64,000 bases of DNA from Palaemon carinicauda (lineage: Eukaryota; Arthropoda; Malacostraca; Decapoda; Palaemonidae): positions 94,396,781-94,460,780 of the forward strand of contig NC_090728.1 in assembly GCF_036898095.1 (NCBI RefSeq), read 5' to 3'. Below the pieces are notes generated by a model. It worked only from the letters and a program-made list of their open reading frames with translations. It ran no database searches and was not told where the DNA came from. The translations under genes and the position numbers were made by a program. Positions within the stretch are counted from its first letter, which is position 1, and each line of letters begins with the position of its first letter. This document shows positions 21,761-33,064 of this stretch, in pieces.

Positions 21761-23663
21761 AATCTTTGAAAGTGGGGCTGCCGGAGAAGGTCTGGCCTGT
21801 CCGGGAGGGGCCAAGGTGGAAGACACGCTAGTTCATTTAGTTCCACGTACCATACTCTCTCCGGCCACCAGGGCGCTACCGAAGACATCTTCAGGTTGTG
21901 GGCCCTCCTTGCTCAGTTGAGCACCTGCCTGAGCATCGCGAAGGGAGGGAAGGCGTAGACGTCGAGATTGTCCCAAGGGTGCTGGAAGGCGTCCTCTAAC
22001 GCCGCTCTTGGGTCTGGCACAGGAGAACAAAACACGGGGAGCTGTGCGTTCAGTCTTGTCGCAAAGAGGTCCATCACTGGCGACCCCCATTTCTGGATGA
22101 TGACTTTGGCCACTACTGGGTGTAGGGACCACTCGGCTCCTACTACATGTCCCATCCTGTTGAGGCCGTCGGCCAGGACGTTCCTTTTTCCCAGAATGAA
22201 CCTTGCTGAGATCCTGATCTGCTCTACCTCGGCCCATTCCAGAAGTTCCAACGAGAGGTCGCACAACTCCTTTGATTTTAGTCCTCCCTGCTTCTTTATG
22301 TAGACCACCACCGTGGCGCTGTCGCACATCAGTGCCACGGTGTTCCCCCGGAGTAGATTGACGAACTCTGGGCACGCCCTTCGAACTGACCTCATTTCTA
22401 GGAAGTTTATGTGTTGAGCCTTCTCCTCGTCCGTCCATTTTCCTCTTGCTGACCTTCCGAGGAGGTAGGCACCCCACCCCCCCTTGGATGCGTCCGTGAA
22501 CAGGAGCATCTCGGGAGGGTCGGCTGCGAAGGGCATTCCCTTGAGTGTGTTCGATCTGCTGCGCCACCACTCGAGGACTTCCTTTGTTTCCGGGAGAACA
22601 TGAATCACTTTGTGGGGGGAGTCCCTCTGGTTCCAGAGCTACTTCAGATTCCACTGGACCCCCCTGAGCTTGAGCCTCCCCTGGGGACCAGTTTTTCCAA
22701 CGATACGAGATGGCCTATCAATCTTTGTCAGTCCTTCGCTCTCCTGGGCTGGTCCGACAGGAAGGGACGGAGGATCTGGTCCAAGTTGTCTAGTCTCTCC
22801 GCGGAAGGGAAGGCTCTCGCCAACCGGGAGTCCAAGACCATCCCGAGGTAGGTCATCCTGGTGGAGGGTATCAGTTGAGACTTCTCCAGGTTGATGATGA
22901 TGCCCAGGACATTGCAGAACCGCAGAAGCTTCGCACCTTGCTCCCTCAGTACTTCCTCTGAGGCTGAAAGTAACCACCAGTCGTCCAGGTACCGAATCAG
23001 GCGGATGCCCTGTTCGTGTGCCCATACTGAGACTGTTGTGAAGACCCTCGTGAAGACTTGAGGAGATGTGGACAGCCCGAAGCAGAGGGTCTTGAACTGC
23101 AATGTCTGGGCACCCCATCTCACCCTTAGGTACTTCCTGCTGGAGGGGTGTACTGGGATTTGGAAGTATGCATCCTTGAGGTCTATGGACATCATGAAGT
23201 CCCCTTCCCTCAGGGATGCCAGGACCGACTTCGGGGTGTCCATCTTGAAGTCGGTCTTGCACACAAACTTGTTGAGGGCTGAGAGGTCTATGACGGGCCT
23301 CCAACCTCCCGTTGCCTTCTCCACCAGGAAGAGTCTGCTGTAGAACTCCGGGCCCGGCTCCTAGACTGGTTCTATCGCTCCTTTTGCCATCATCGCCGAG
23401 ACTTCCTCTTGCAGAGCTGTCCTCCTCAAGGGGTCCCTTGGAGCCAACCACTCTGCCCGTAGGTCTGGTATTAGGGACGGAGGGTCCGCTAGGAAGGGTA
23501 GCCTGTACCCTTCTTTCAGAACTGTTACGGTCCACGGGTCTGCACCGTGGTCTTTCCATGCTTGGCAAAAATGTCTGAGGCATCCCCCCCACCTGAGGCT
23601 TGGGCAGGAGTAGGGGGCCTCTCTCCCTATCTCCTTCTGGAGGAGCGGCCAGCACGCCCTCAC
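21703..23663 (-). pseudogene. DIRS B RT, RNase H and methyltransferase-like polyprotein
   Basis: A pre-RT segment (23663-23361, ADPWTVTVLKEGYRLPFL) ends in TAG. RT continues with GGWRPVIDLSALNKFV, SIDLKDAYFQIPVH, CFGLSTSPQVFTRVF and IRYLDDWWLLSAS. A TGA at 22728-22730 stands where C has Trp, and a one-base loss follows near 22683. RNase H has LLFTDASKGGWGAYL, INFLEM, LMCDSATVV and NVLADGLNR, so its acidic residues are intact. The distal domain (VMDLFATRLNAQLP, VYAFPPFAMLRQVLN) resembles the Dam-like domain of DIRS elements. A TGA at 21913-21915 interrupts it. Confidence 0.88.
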
Positions 23664-26079
23664 CTGGCTGCCGCGTAGGAAGATTTAAAGGAGGACTGAG
23701 TTGACGATGTTCCCCTACGGGAGGGCTGCGAAGGTTGTGACCAAGCCGTCGCTGGGGCGTCTCTCCTGGACTGGCTGGACGAGGCCCGAGGAGGAGGAGG
23801 AACATCGGAAGCGGTACTTCTGTGGATGGGTCTTCTCACTGACTGGGGGCTGAGATCACCCACGTCTTTCCGTTTTCTGACCCTTTCCATTATATCTTCC
23901 GCTGCCTTCAGGGGGAAAAGGGAATCGTCCCACAGTGGCAGGTTTCTCAGGGCTCTCGCTTCTCTGTCTGGAATCCGTCTGGTAATTTTACTAAGGACTG
24001 TGTCCCTCCTCCGCAGGATCCAGTTGGCGGCTTGAGCTAGAGACTGGTAGGAGACAAACTTCAAGGCCCTACCTCCCGAGCTAATCAGCTCCTTCAGTAG
24101 GGCCTGATTCTCCGGGACCGAGAGGTCATAGGAGGCCTGGACTCCTACAAGGGCGGAGGCCCACCAGTCCAGCCAGGAGGACACGTTGACCAGGTCCTTG
24201 GCTATCTCCTCCATCATTGTAACCTCCGACTGCGAGAAACAGATCGGAGCCGACGAGGCCCTATCTTCCGATCCTCCTTGGCCTAACACCTCGAGAGCTG
24301 GTTTCACCTTACAGGCACCTGGTCGCTGTTCCTCGGGAAGATAAAATTTGCTCTGTGACCTCAGGCCCTGGAGCAGCTTGGAGGAACTTTGGGTCTTGGG
24401 AGCCTCTGCATGGGTGGCCACGATCTTGTTGACGTGCACTCTACCCAGCTTAATATCCCTGGCAATCGGTAGTGCTAGGGATGGTCTATGTTGAACAGGG
24501 GCCTCTACCAGTCTGTTTAGGCTAGAGCGCCAGGGGTCCTTGGAGGAGGGTTCGGGCTCTTCAATCCTGTGATGGCTCCTGATGAGCCCTATCACTCTCC
24601 TGTATGCGGAGACCTCCGCTGTTACGCCCTCTGCGTTATCCTCCATCTCCTCCGTAGGGTGATCCGCTGCTCGTGACGGAGCCCCTCTGGCAGGTTCTTC
24701 CGTACGAGGCTCTGGACGAAGGACGGGCATTGCCGTAAGGCGAGGGCCTCCGTCCAAGGTCTCTCCTTCGTCGTGGAGGATCTGGCTTCCATGGGCTTGC
24801 CCGACGGGGGGAGCCGTCTCTCCTTCTCCTGACGGTGATGAGTCACCTTGGAGGATGGGAAGAGGCTGCCAGTCCGAAGGGGCGACTCCCTCCGCTGGGC
24901 GGATTGAGTCGGAACCTTTGCGGCCTTACGCCTGTCCGACGGGGCCGGAAACGACGTATCCCTCCGTCTGTCGAACCTGCCGCTGGGAGCGTATCTGTCC
25001 GGGGTTCTGGATCTAGGTAGCCAACCTGACGAACTCGGAACTGCTGAGAACTCGGGGAGCTTGCTATGCGGGACCAACACCCATTCTTCTCCAGGCGATC
25101 TACTTCTCCTAAACTTCCTTCTGGGGGACCTGGAGCGTCTACCCCCGTGGCGAGACCTGGAGCGTGAGCGGGAACGAGAATGTCTCCTCCGGGATCTCTC
25201 GCGTCGTCTTCGGGACTTCTTACGGGCCCCGCCCCCCGAGGAACAGGAACTCGTTACGGCTGACGAGTCTAACGATGCGTCGTAACTCGCCGGCGGTGCG
25301 GGCGCGCGAAGCTCAGCAGGAGGAATAACCCGATGACCGGCGGAAGACGAGGGCTGTAGGAAGATGTCTGGTAAGGTAGTCGACGGCGCTGGAGGGGAGC
25401 GTGGGCGATCTTCGATGGGGAACCAGGTTCCGAAGCCTTCCTCCATTCTCAAAGGGGACCTGTAGGGTGTCCTCGGAGGTACACACCCGAGGGAGTCTGA
25501 TGGGGGTGAGTCGTCTTTCTCGACGGCACCCTCGGCTGTAGAGGTACCTGAAAAGCATGCCCAAGAGGCGGGAGAAGATGCAGTAACATTTTTACCCCAC
25601 ATAGGGTCATCTGACGAGACGTGCCCCACAGGCACCAGGCCTCCGTCTCCAGAACACACACCCGTCCCTCCCTCAGGCCCCTCACTTGCCTGGAATGATG
25701 CCACTACCCCACTATCCTGCAATACAGACTCCTGGGAAAGAGCCGCCAGCTTCTTCCCCGCAACGGACTTACCTCGTCCCCTACTCTGGGTAGGGGAAGG
25801 TGGTATGGAGGCTCGCCCTGACGACGCTCCTGGAGACGTAAGGGGAGAGGAGATGCTCACCTTCTTAGGGGACCTCTTGGCCGCCGCCTTCTTCTTCGTG
25901 CCGAAGCGCACCCACTGAACTTCGTTCTACGATTCGCACTCCGGGCAAGTGTCCGTAGGGGAACACACTCTGCCCCTACACGACGAACACAAGGAGTGCG
26001 GGTCCACCTCCGGTTTCGAAAGATAAGCACCACACAATTTTCCGGCCATAGGCCCAGGACAACGGCGGGGATGCTCCAT
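23660..26079 (-). pseudogene. DIRS B gag-like protein with Cys cluster and RS domain
   Basis: The ATG at 26079 starts a Cys-rich N-terminus (RRCPGPMAGKLCGAYL, then CSSCRGRVC and TCPEC). A TAG at 25929-25927 (codon 51) interrupts it, and the same frame resumes to 24622. A serine/proline-rich middle leads to an arginine-serine domain (RRRHSRSRSRSRSRHGG, then RRSRSPRRKFRRSRSP). A frameshift at about 24640-24757 moves to the frame ending at 23660, which holds a conserved helical region (AYRRVIGLIRSHHRIEE, then SSWLDWWASALVGVQASYD). It probably packages or transports element nucleic acid; RS domains in host proteins act in splicing complexes. Confidence 0.75.
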
Positions 26080-26298
26080 TACGCACTAGTAACACACCGT
26101 AAGACACAGGAACGCAAGGGAAGGAACAAGGGAAGCAAAAAGGTACCACGTGGGACCGCGGAGACACAAGGGAAGGATACAAGTATACCACGTGGAGACC
26201 ACGCGAGACACAAAGGGTCGGGGACACAAAGAGTCACACTGGGATTAAGGAGAGCGTCGAGATGTTATCGCGACGCGACCAGAGAACTTACTGGAGGT

Positions 26299-26481
26299 CG
26301 AGACCTGAGAAAGCATGCTCCCTGACCCGGGGTTAGCCTCAGGGCGGGTATCACTCAGCCTGAGGTTAACCCTCACAGAAAACGGGAGTAGGGTAAACTA
26401 CACAAAACTCTGGTCGGTTGGGAGAAGATCCCAGATACTCCTAAGAAAGTAGTTCGAGGTAAGTACTCCGTGTTGGAACAA
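26299..26481. repeat. Right inverted terminal repeat of DIRS B
   Basis: Reverse complement of the left repeat. It ends ...GTGTTGGAACAA at 26481 and is followed directly by DIRS D sequence. Confidence 0.9.
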
Positions 26482-26709
26482 TTGTATTTTTCGTAACTTC
26501 ACAAACCTGAGCTTTTTACTTAGGAGTATTTATTTCGGCGAAGCTGAAACTAGCCAATAAAGGTGTAACTACCCTCCACAAGTTAGTTGGGGCAGGAGGT
26601 GGGTAGGCTAGACCTCGCTCACGCCATTACTAGCGACTAATCATCAATTTTCCAATTGTGGTAGGGCTTTCTTGGGGTACGTGTTTCCAAGACCAGTACA
26701 TGTATGTGC

Positions 26710-26812
26710 AAAAGAGCTCCAGGTTTGTATAGCTAGGAAAAATACAAATTACTTCCAAATTTGTTATTTGTTCCAGCACAACATACACACCTTCCGCTCT
26801 TTACTCAGGAGA
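26710..26812. repeat. ICR of DIRS D
   Basis: It contains AGCTCCAGGTTTGTATAGCT and AAATACAAATTACTTCCAAA, complementary to the split left end of D, then TTATTTGTTCCAGCACAACA, which would match the missing right end. Confidence 0.75.
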
Positions 26813-27029
26813 CTCACCTTTAGGTGGGTGGAAATCCCCAAACCAACTGGCTGATTACTGACCCAGGGTGGTCTCTTGTTATTCTCGTAGGATAATTGGT
26901 CTGGACAATTAGTGCTGGAAACAGAAAATTTCTGTGATGAAGATAAGCATGCAGTTGGCCTGAGCCCATTGCTAAATCTAAATATTGCCCGACTCCACCT
27001 TGCTTGGAGGACGGTGATATAACAAATAT

Positions 27030-27640
27030 CACATATACCAAGGCACATCCCCCAATTTTGGGGAGTAGCCAAAATCAAACAAATGAAACAAAAAGGGGAC
27101 CTCTCCTCTCTATGTTCCTCCCAGCCTGACAAGGGACTCAACCGAGTTCGGCTGGTACTGCTAGGGTGCCACAGCCCACTAGGGTGCCACAGCCCACCCT
27201 CCCCCATTATCCACCACAGATGAAGCTTCATAACGCTGAATCCCCTACTGCTGCTACCTCCGCGGTCATCCAAGGCACCGGAGGAAACAGCAGGGCCTAC
27301 CGGAACTGCGTCACAATCGCTCACCATTCATTCCTATTTCTAGCATGCTCTCTTGCCTCTCTCACATCTGTCCTCCTATCACCCAGAGCTTTCTTTACTC
27401 CATCCATCCACCCAAACCTTGGCTTTCCTCTTGTACTTCTCCCATCAACTCTTGCATTCATCACCTTCTTTAGCAGACAGCCATTTTCCATTCTCTCAAC
27501 ATGGCTAAACCACCTCAACACATTCATATCCACTCTAGCTGCTAACTCATTTCTTACACCTGTTCTCACCCTCACTACTTCGTTCCTAACCCTATCTACT
27601 CAAGATACACCAGCCATACTAACAAATATATACATATATA
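27030..27640 (-). pseudogene. LINE 3' fragment nested in DIRS D
   Basis: The minus-strand frame 27575-27321 encodes the C-terminal tail of a non-LTR retrotransposon protein (VLRWFSHVERMENGCLLKK, then GRSTRGKPRFGWMDGVKKAL). The 3' non-coding part continues to about 27030, including a tandem 18-bp duplication (CTAGGGTGCCACAGCCCA) at about 27158-27195. Short (TA)n sequence marks its 5' side. RT catalytic sequence is absent. Confidence 0.75.
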
Positions 27641-27839
27641 TATAAGGTTGCAAAAATGGCTTGGTACTCACCTGCAGATAGATAAGGTCAGCTGTGCAGA
27701 GTTCCTCAGATGCTACACCTAAAGAGAGGGGAGGATGAAGTAGAAAGTTGCCAGTCATTCACACATTCGCCCTAGACTTACTCGCGGGTAACGTCTGCCC
27801 TCGACCATCTGGTACTTGTCCTACAAGGGGGCTGAGGTA

Positions 27840-28600
27840 TTAGACCACGTTTTGAGCAGACACCACAGGATCTGATGAGAATGTGTCTAGGCTCCGGTGG
27901 GATATATCTCGCAGGTAGTGGGCAGTGAACATTGTTTGACATTTCGATATGCCTGCTTGCAATACTTGCATCACGGAAAAATTTTTCTTGAATACCATGG
28001 AGGTACTCACTCCCTTGACCTCATGTGCATGGGGGCACCAATTTGCAGAAGAGAGGTCAGATGAAACTGCTCTCCCTATAACCTGTCTGATCCAGGAGGA
28101 AACAGAGTTTTTTGTGACTCTCCTCTTGGTTCTCCCCATGCTAACAAAGAGCCTGTTGATCTGAGGTCGGACCCTCATCTTTTTTCTGAGATACTGTACA
28201 ACCTCAGCACCCTCACCGGACATAATAACAGTTGATGAAGATTTTTTGTTACAGATTGGAGACTCTCAATCCGAAACAGCCCAAATCTAGGATCCGCTAC
28301 AGACGGATTTTAAAACCGAGTGTGACCTGCCCTCATCACCTTCAATGGACAATGTTACAGAAGAAACCATGTAGTTCACTAATCCTCTTTGCAGAGGCCA
28401 GAGCTAGAAAGAAAGCCGTCTTTAAGAGTCATGTCTCGGTCTGAGGCTTGACAGAGAGGCTCATAGGGGGCTCCTTTTAGTGAACGTAAGACTTTCACAA
28501 CGTTCCAAGGTGGTCTTCTGACTTCCGACTGGGGGAAGAACCCCTCAAAGTTTCGTATAAGGAGTGACTATTCTGCCAAGGAGGAAATATTAACTCCATT
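27840..28600 (-). pseudogene. DIRS D tyrosine recombinase
   Basis: The 127-residue C-terminal frame matches DIRS recombinases (RLFVSMGRTKRRVTKNSVSS, then FTAHYLRDISHRSLDTF with the nucleophile Tyr). The usual HxxR motif reads HEVK in AHEVKGVSTSM. The part before 28223 is shifted and broken: LASAKR-like sequence is recognisable near 28390-28410. Not functional. Confidence 0.8.
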
Positions 28601-29048
28601 CACCTCATAGACAAGGCTTAAGGCCAAGCAATAGCCTTTCCCCGCCAACACCTAAGTGTTTCTCCGCCCTGAGGAGCAACAAGAACTCTGCTATTGTTGG
28701 TATAGAGGCACTAAGTGAAGCGATACCACATCAACAACACCAACCACAAAAGACGGACCCCTTTGCTTGGTACACTACAGCCAACGACTCCGAGAGGTAT
28801 CCTGACGTGTATATTGCAACTGGCTCTGAAAAGCCTCTCTTCGAGAGCAGTTGCTGGATAACCTCCAGGCGTGAGGATGCAGCGATGCTACTGCTTAATA
28901 GAATATCTTAACATGTGGCTGTCTGAGTAGCTCGGGAAATGGAGGATATCCATCCATTTGAGGATATCCACAGCTAGTTGGTATAGGGGCTATGAAAAGG
29001 TACCTCCTTGTTTGTATATGCGGGACACCACTGTAGTGTTGTAGTTCA

Positions 29049-29815
29049 TTACCATTTAGACTTTTTAGAGTGCCCTGAAAGGAGCCGATGAAAATGCTTG
29101 AGGGCCAGGTAAGATGCCCTCATTTCCGGGAGGTTTATGTGGCACTGCCTTTCAGATTCGGACCAGAGCCCGAATACCATAAGGTGTGACAGGTGAGGCC
29201 CCACCCTTCTTTTGATACGTCCATGAGCAGCAACAAATCCGGTGGAGGAGAGAGATTTACCCAATACCCACCAACTCAGATCTCTCCTCTTCTCAAGTCC
29301 CTCTGGCACTAGGGTGCTTGGTGGGTCTCTGTGCTGAGAGTAATAGGTCTTCAGCTGCCACTGTAGAGACCAAATGTGGAGACAGCCGTGAGGTACTAAC
29401 TTCTCGAGAGATGTTAGGTGCCCCAGAAGCCTTTGCCACTGATGAGCAATCAATTCGTCCCACAAAAAAGCTCTGGGCTATATCTCTCAGCCTCTTTATC
29501 CGATCCTCAGATGGAAAGATCTTGTCTAGTGTGGTCCTGATTCTCATCCCTAGATCCAGACAAAAGGCGAGAAGTTTGTCTCAATGGAGGAGAAGGAACC
29601 CCTTTGAGTCTGCGAGAATCAGCCAATCGTCTAGATAACGAAGGAGATGAATGCCGTTCTTGTGTGCCCAGGTGGACATTAGATTGAATACCCTCATGAA
29701 TATCTGAGGTGCTATGGATAGGCCGAAGCACAGCACTTTGAACAGGTATATCTGTCCTGCTATTGTGAATCGTAAGTATTTCCTCGATGAATTCGATTTC
29801 TAATAGTTGGCAACA
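29049..29815 (-). pseudogene. DIRS D RNase H and RT remnant
   Basis: RNase H pieces include CHINLPEMRASYLALKHF (29180-29100). RT pieces on the minus strand around 29790-29500 include HLLRYLDDWLILADSKG and IFPSEDRIKRLRDIAQSFF. Frames change at least twice. RT is cut off at its N-terminal side, just before DIRS E begins. Confidence 0.75.
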
Positions 29816-29858
29816 GCATTGGGATGGCCAAGAGCAATGCAACCTAAAATTCTCATAA

Positions 29859-31020
29859 AAATAACAAATTTGGAAATAATTTGTATTTTTCCTAACATAC
29901 AAACCTGAAGCTATTTATTAGAGTATTACTTTTGGCAACGCTGAAAAACAGCCAAGACAATTTTAGAGAGGGATAATTACCACATCCGCTAGTTAGCGGG
30001 AGGGGGTTGGGGTAGACTAGCTACCCCGCTCACTCACACCTGTCAGTTGAGTAACCACTTTTGCTTTCTGGCAGGACTTCTAAGGGGACAGGGTGGCGGG
30101 CCAATTTGTATAAATAGCTTCAGGTTTGTATGTTAGGAAAAATACAAATTATTTCCAAATTTGTTATTTGTTCCGACACATATACAAACCTTCGCTATTT
30201 ATTAGGGTGACTTACTCTTAGGAGAGAGGAAGTCCTTACCAACTGGCCTTGGTCATGACCCGGGGTCCTCTCTATTTCGATCTGTGATTGATAGTAGAGG
30301 GAACCCTACCCTCGCTAAAATCATAGTAGTTACAAGGTAACTCACTGATAGCAGCCTGCAGAAGCTTGTGTGAGAGAGACTCGTGGCTTGTCTCCACGTA
30401 GGAACTCGAGGATTCTAAGACATATCCATTACCAAGAGGTATTGATGACGTAACAAAGTATTCATTTATACCCAGGATGCACAAGGGAAATGATTCTTAC
30501 CTGCAGAGGGGTGAGGTCAGCTATGCTTCGGTCTTGCGGAGCTATTTCCCCAGGGGGGGAGAAGGAGAAAGAAAGAAGTGAGCCAGACATTCTTTTCATT
30601 CACCCTAGACTAACCCGGGTAACCTCAGCCCTCAATCCTCTGCTACTTGTCCATCAAGGAGCCTGAGGCATTAGATCACTTGTTGTGCGGCCACCACAGG
30701 ACCAATGGAGGTTTCCATGCTCCTGTGGGTTACGTCTTTCAGGTAGTGGGCTGTGAGGGTCGTCTGACGCTTCCACACGTCCGCTTGCAATACCTGTGCC
30801 ACAAAAAAATTTTTCTTGAACGCCAGAGACATTGCAATGCCTTTGACGTCATGAGCTCTGGGTTGGTTGGACAGAGGAGGATCTGGATATAGAGCGTATT
30901 CGATTACTTTCCTTATCCAGGAGGAAATAGTATTCCTCGTGACCCTCCTCTTGACCTTCCCCGTGCTGACAAAAAGTGCTCGTACACGGGGGCGAGCTTT
31001 TGCTGTTCTTTTTAAGTGTA
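29859..31020 (-). mobile_element. DIRS-like retrotransposon E (left end and recombinase only)
   Basis: Left terminal repeat from about 29859 (AAATAACAAATTTGGAAATA), ICR at 30112-30215, then recombinase C-terminus at about 30655-31015. The rest is replaced by an (AT)n tract and the opposite-strand copy A2. The ICR again consists of the reverse complement of the left end plus TTATTTGTTCCGACACATAT. Confidence 0.8.
30650..31015 (-). pseudogene. DIRS E tyrosine recombinase C-terminus
   Basis: Minus-strand translation gives [20 protein letters not shown], then [29 protein letters not shown] and TLTAHYLKDVTHRSME. The nucleophile Tyr is present; the HxxR position is HDVK, as in DIRS D. Truncated on its N-terminal side at the (AT)n tract. 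Confidence 0.75.
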
Positions 31021-31023
31021 CTG

Positions 31024-31221
<198 letters not shown>

Positions 31222-31222
<1 letters not shown>

Positions 31223-32170
31223 TAGGAGGAAGACTCCGTCTCTTCCAGGATCGTTGGACCTTCGATCCCTGGGCCCACAACATCGTCAAAAATGGACTAG
31301 GCTAGAGCTGGAAGACATCACCACCAGCATTTCCACAATTCTTCCAGCACTCCACCCCCATTTCTGGAAAAATATGTCCAAGAACTCTTGAACAAAAGGG
31401 TGATCAAGAGAGCAAAGTCCATCAAATTTCAGGGAAGGCTGTTCTGTGTTCCCAAGAAAGACTCCGACAAACTCAGAGTCGTCCTGGACTTGTCCCCTCT
31501 CAACAAGTTCATCGAGAACAACAAGTTCAAGATTCTAACCCTTCAGCACATAAGGGCCCTATTGCCCAGAAAGGCATACACAGTCTCCATAGACATGGCG
31601 GACACCTATTAGCACATGCCGATGAATCGCCAGATCTCCTCCTACCTAGGATTCAGGCTTCAAAAACGAAAGTACACTTTCAGAGCCATGCCCTTCGGAC
31701 TCAACATAGCCCCAAGGGTCTTCACGAAGCTTGCAGAGACTATCGTTCAACAACTACGCCTACAGGTTGTCCAGGTAATGGCCTACCTAGACGATTGGCT
31801 GGTGTGGGCAGCATCGGAAATGGTATGCCTGCAAGCATCCAAGAAAGTGATCCAATTCCTGGAACATCTAGGATTCAAGATCAAAACCAAAAAGTCTCGA
31901 CTATCTCCGGCTAAGAAGTTCCAATGGCTAGGCATACATTGGGACCTACAGTCACACTGTCTCTCCATTCCGTTAAAGAAGAGGAGGGAGATAGCGAGGT
32001 CTGTCAAGAGACTCCTCAAATCCAAATGGATTTCAAGACGTCAACATGAGCGTGTGCTCGGCTCCCTCCAGTTCGCTTCGGTGACAGACCCAGTGATGAA
32101 AGCACAGCTAAAAGATGCATCAGGAGTCTGGAAAAGATACGCATCAAACGCTCAAAGAGATCTCAGATGA
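31222..32170 (+). pseudogene. DIRS A2 reverse transcriptase
   Basis: The RT motifs are VVLDLSPLNKFIENNKFK, VSIDMADTY, AMPFGLNIAPRVFTKLAE and MAYLDDWLVWAAS (catalytic YLDD intact, about 31780-31800). A TAG follows DTY at 31610-31612, where A1 has Trp. Frame changes occur before 31388. The thumb-like region (KKFQWLGIHWDLQSHCLSIP) continues to RNase H. Confidence 0.85.
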
Positions 32171-33064
32171 CCACTCTCGTCTCGGCTTCGGTCACTCCTC
32201 AAGCCATGGTCGGAGGCCAGCAAGTTCAAGAGGTCAATGCCTCTACAACTGCCTCCACCCTCAGTTACCATCCATACGGACGCATCGCTGGAAGGATGGG
32301 GGGGGGGGGGGGGCACTCCCACCAACGCAAGACTCAAGGAACCTGGTCCTCCCTGTTCAAGATGTTCCATATCAACATCTTGGAGGCCATGGCAGTCTTC
32401 CTCATTCTGAAGAGACTGTCTCTTCATCCCTCAGCCCACGTGCGATTGACTTTGGACAGCGATGTTGTGGTCAGATGTCTGAATCGTCAAGGCTCACGAT
32501 CGCCTCAACTCAACCAAGTGATAGTAGCCATCCTCCGCCTAGCGGAGAAGAAGAGATGGCACTTATCAGCAGTTCACCTTCAAGGGTTCCGCAATGTGAC
32601 AGCGGACGCTCTGTCCAGGATAGCTCTGATAGAGTCAGAATGGTCCTCTAGACTCAGATTCATTCTCCTTCATCTTACAACAAGTCCCGGAACTGCAGAT
32701 CGACCTCTTCGCAACGAGCGACAACAAGAAACTTCCTCGATACGTGGCCCCGTACGAGGACCCTCGAGCAGAAGCAGTGGACGCCATGTCCCTGGACTGG
32801 AATAGATGGACCAGGATTTACCTGTTCCCTCCGCCCAACCTTCTGCTCAAGGTCCTCACGAAGATGAGATCCTTTCAAGGAACGGCAGCCCTAGTGGCTC
32901 CCAAGTGGCCCCTGAGCAACTGGTTCTCCCTGATTCTGGAATTACAACCGAAGCTGATCCCACTGCCGGAACCAGTTCTGTCTCAAGTTCAGAAGTCGAC
33001 TGTCTTCGCTTCATCACAGAAAACCAGAGCCCTTCATCTCATGATTTTCTCTCCCTTGCCGTAA
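32167..33064 (+). pseudogene. DIRS A2 RNase H and methyltransferase-like domain
   Basis: RNase H: VTIHTDAS-like sequence at about 32269-32290, then a G16 run (32297-32312) where A1 has a GWGG motif; this breaks the frame. The rest is readable (FHINILEAMAVF, LTLDSDVVVRCLNRQ, NVTADALSR). The next domain shows IDLFATSDNKKLPRYVA, DPRAEAVDAMSLDW and YLFPPPNLLLKVL, related to the MDLFAT/YAFPPF domain of B and C. No intact frame covers both domains. Confidence 0.75.

Larger units (their letters stand above)
19967..26481 (-). mobile_element. DIRS-like retrotransposon B, full length (6.5 kb), nested in DIRS D
   Basis: Inverted terminal repeats lie at 19967-20175 and 26299-26481, and an internal complementary region at 20238-20340. 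Between them, on the minus strand, are gag-like, RT, RNase H, methyltransferase-like and tyrosine recombinase sequences. Left flank GGAAGTAAT and right flank TTGTATTTTT join to recreate DIRS D end sequence, so B inserted there with no target duplication, as expected for recombinase-mediated integration. All coding regions carry stops or frameshifts. Confidence 0.92.
26482..29815 (-). mobile_element. DIRS-like retrotransposon D (left part; 18 bp of its end lies at 19949-19966)
   Basis: The left terminal repeat is split by DIRS B: its outermost bases are at 19949-19966 and the rest begins at 26482. An ICR at 26710-26812, a LINE insertion at about 27030-27640, recombinase sequence (27840-28600) and RNase H/RT sequence (about 29049-29800) follow. 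The RT stops within the KYLR segment at about 29790, so the gag half and the right terminal repeat are missing. It is of the same lineage as E and G (shared terminal sequence AAATACAAATTA). Confidence 0.8.

Noticed and set aside
24622..25911. SR-family splicing factor gene
   Set aside because: The RS stretch lies in the first ORF of a complete DIRS element with matching terminal repeats, and recurs at the same place in DIRS C.
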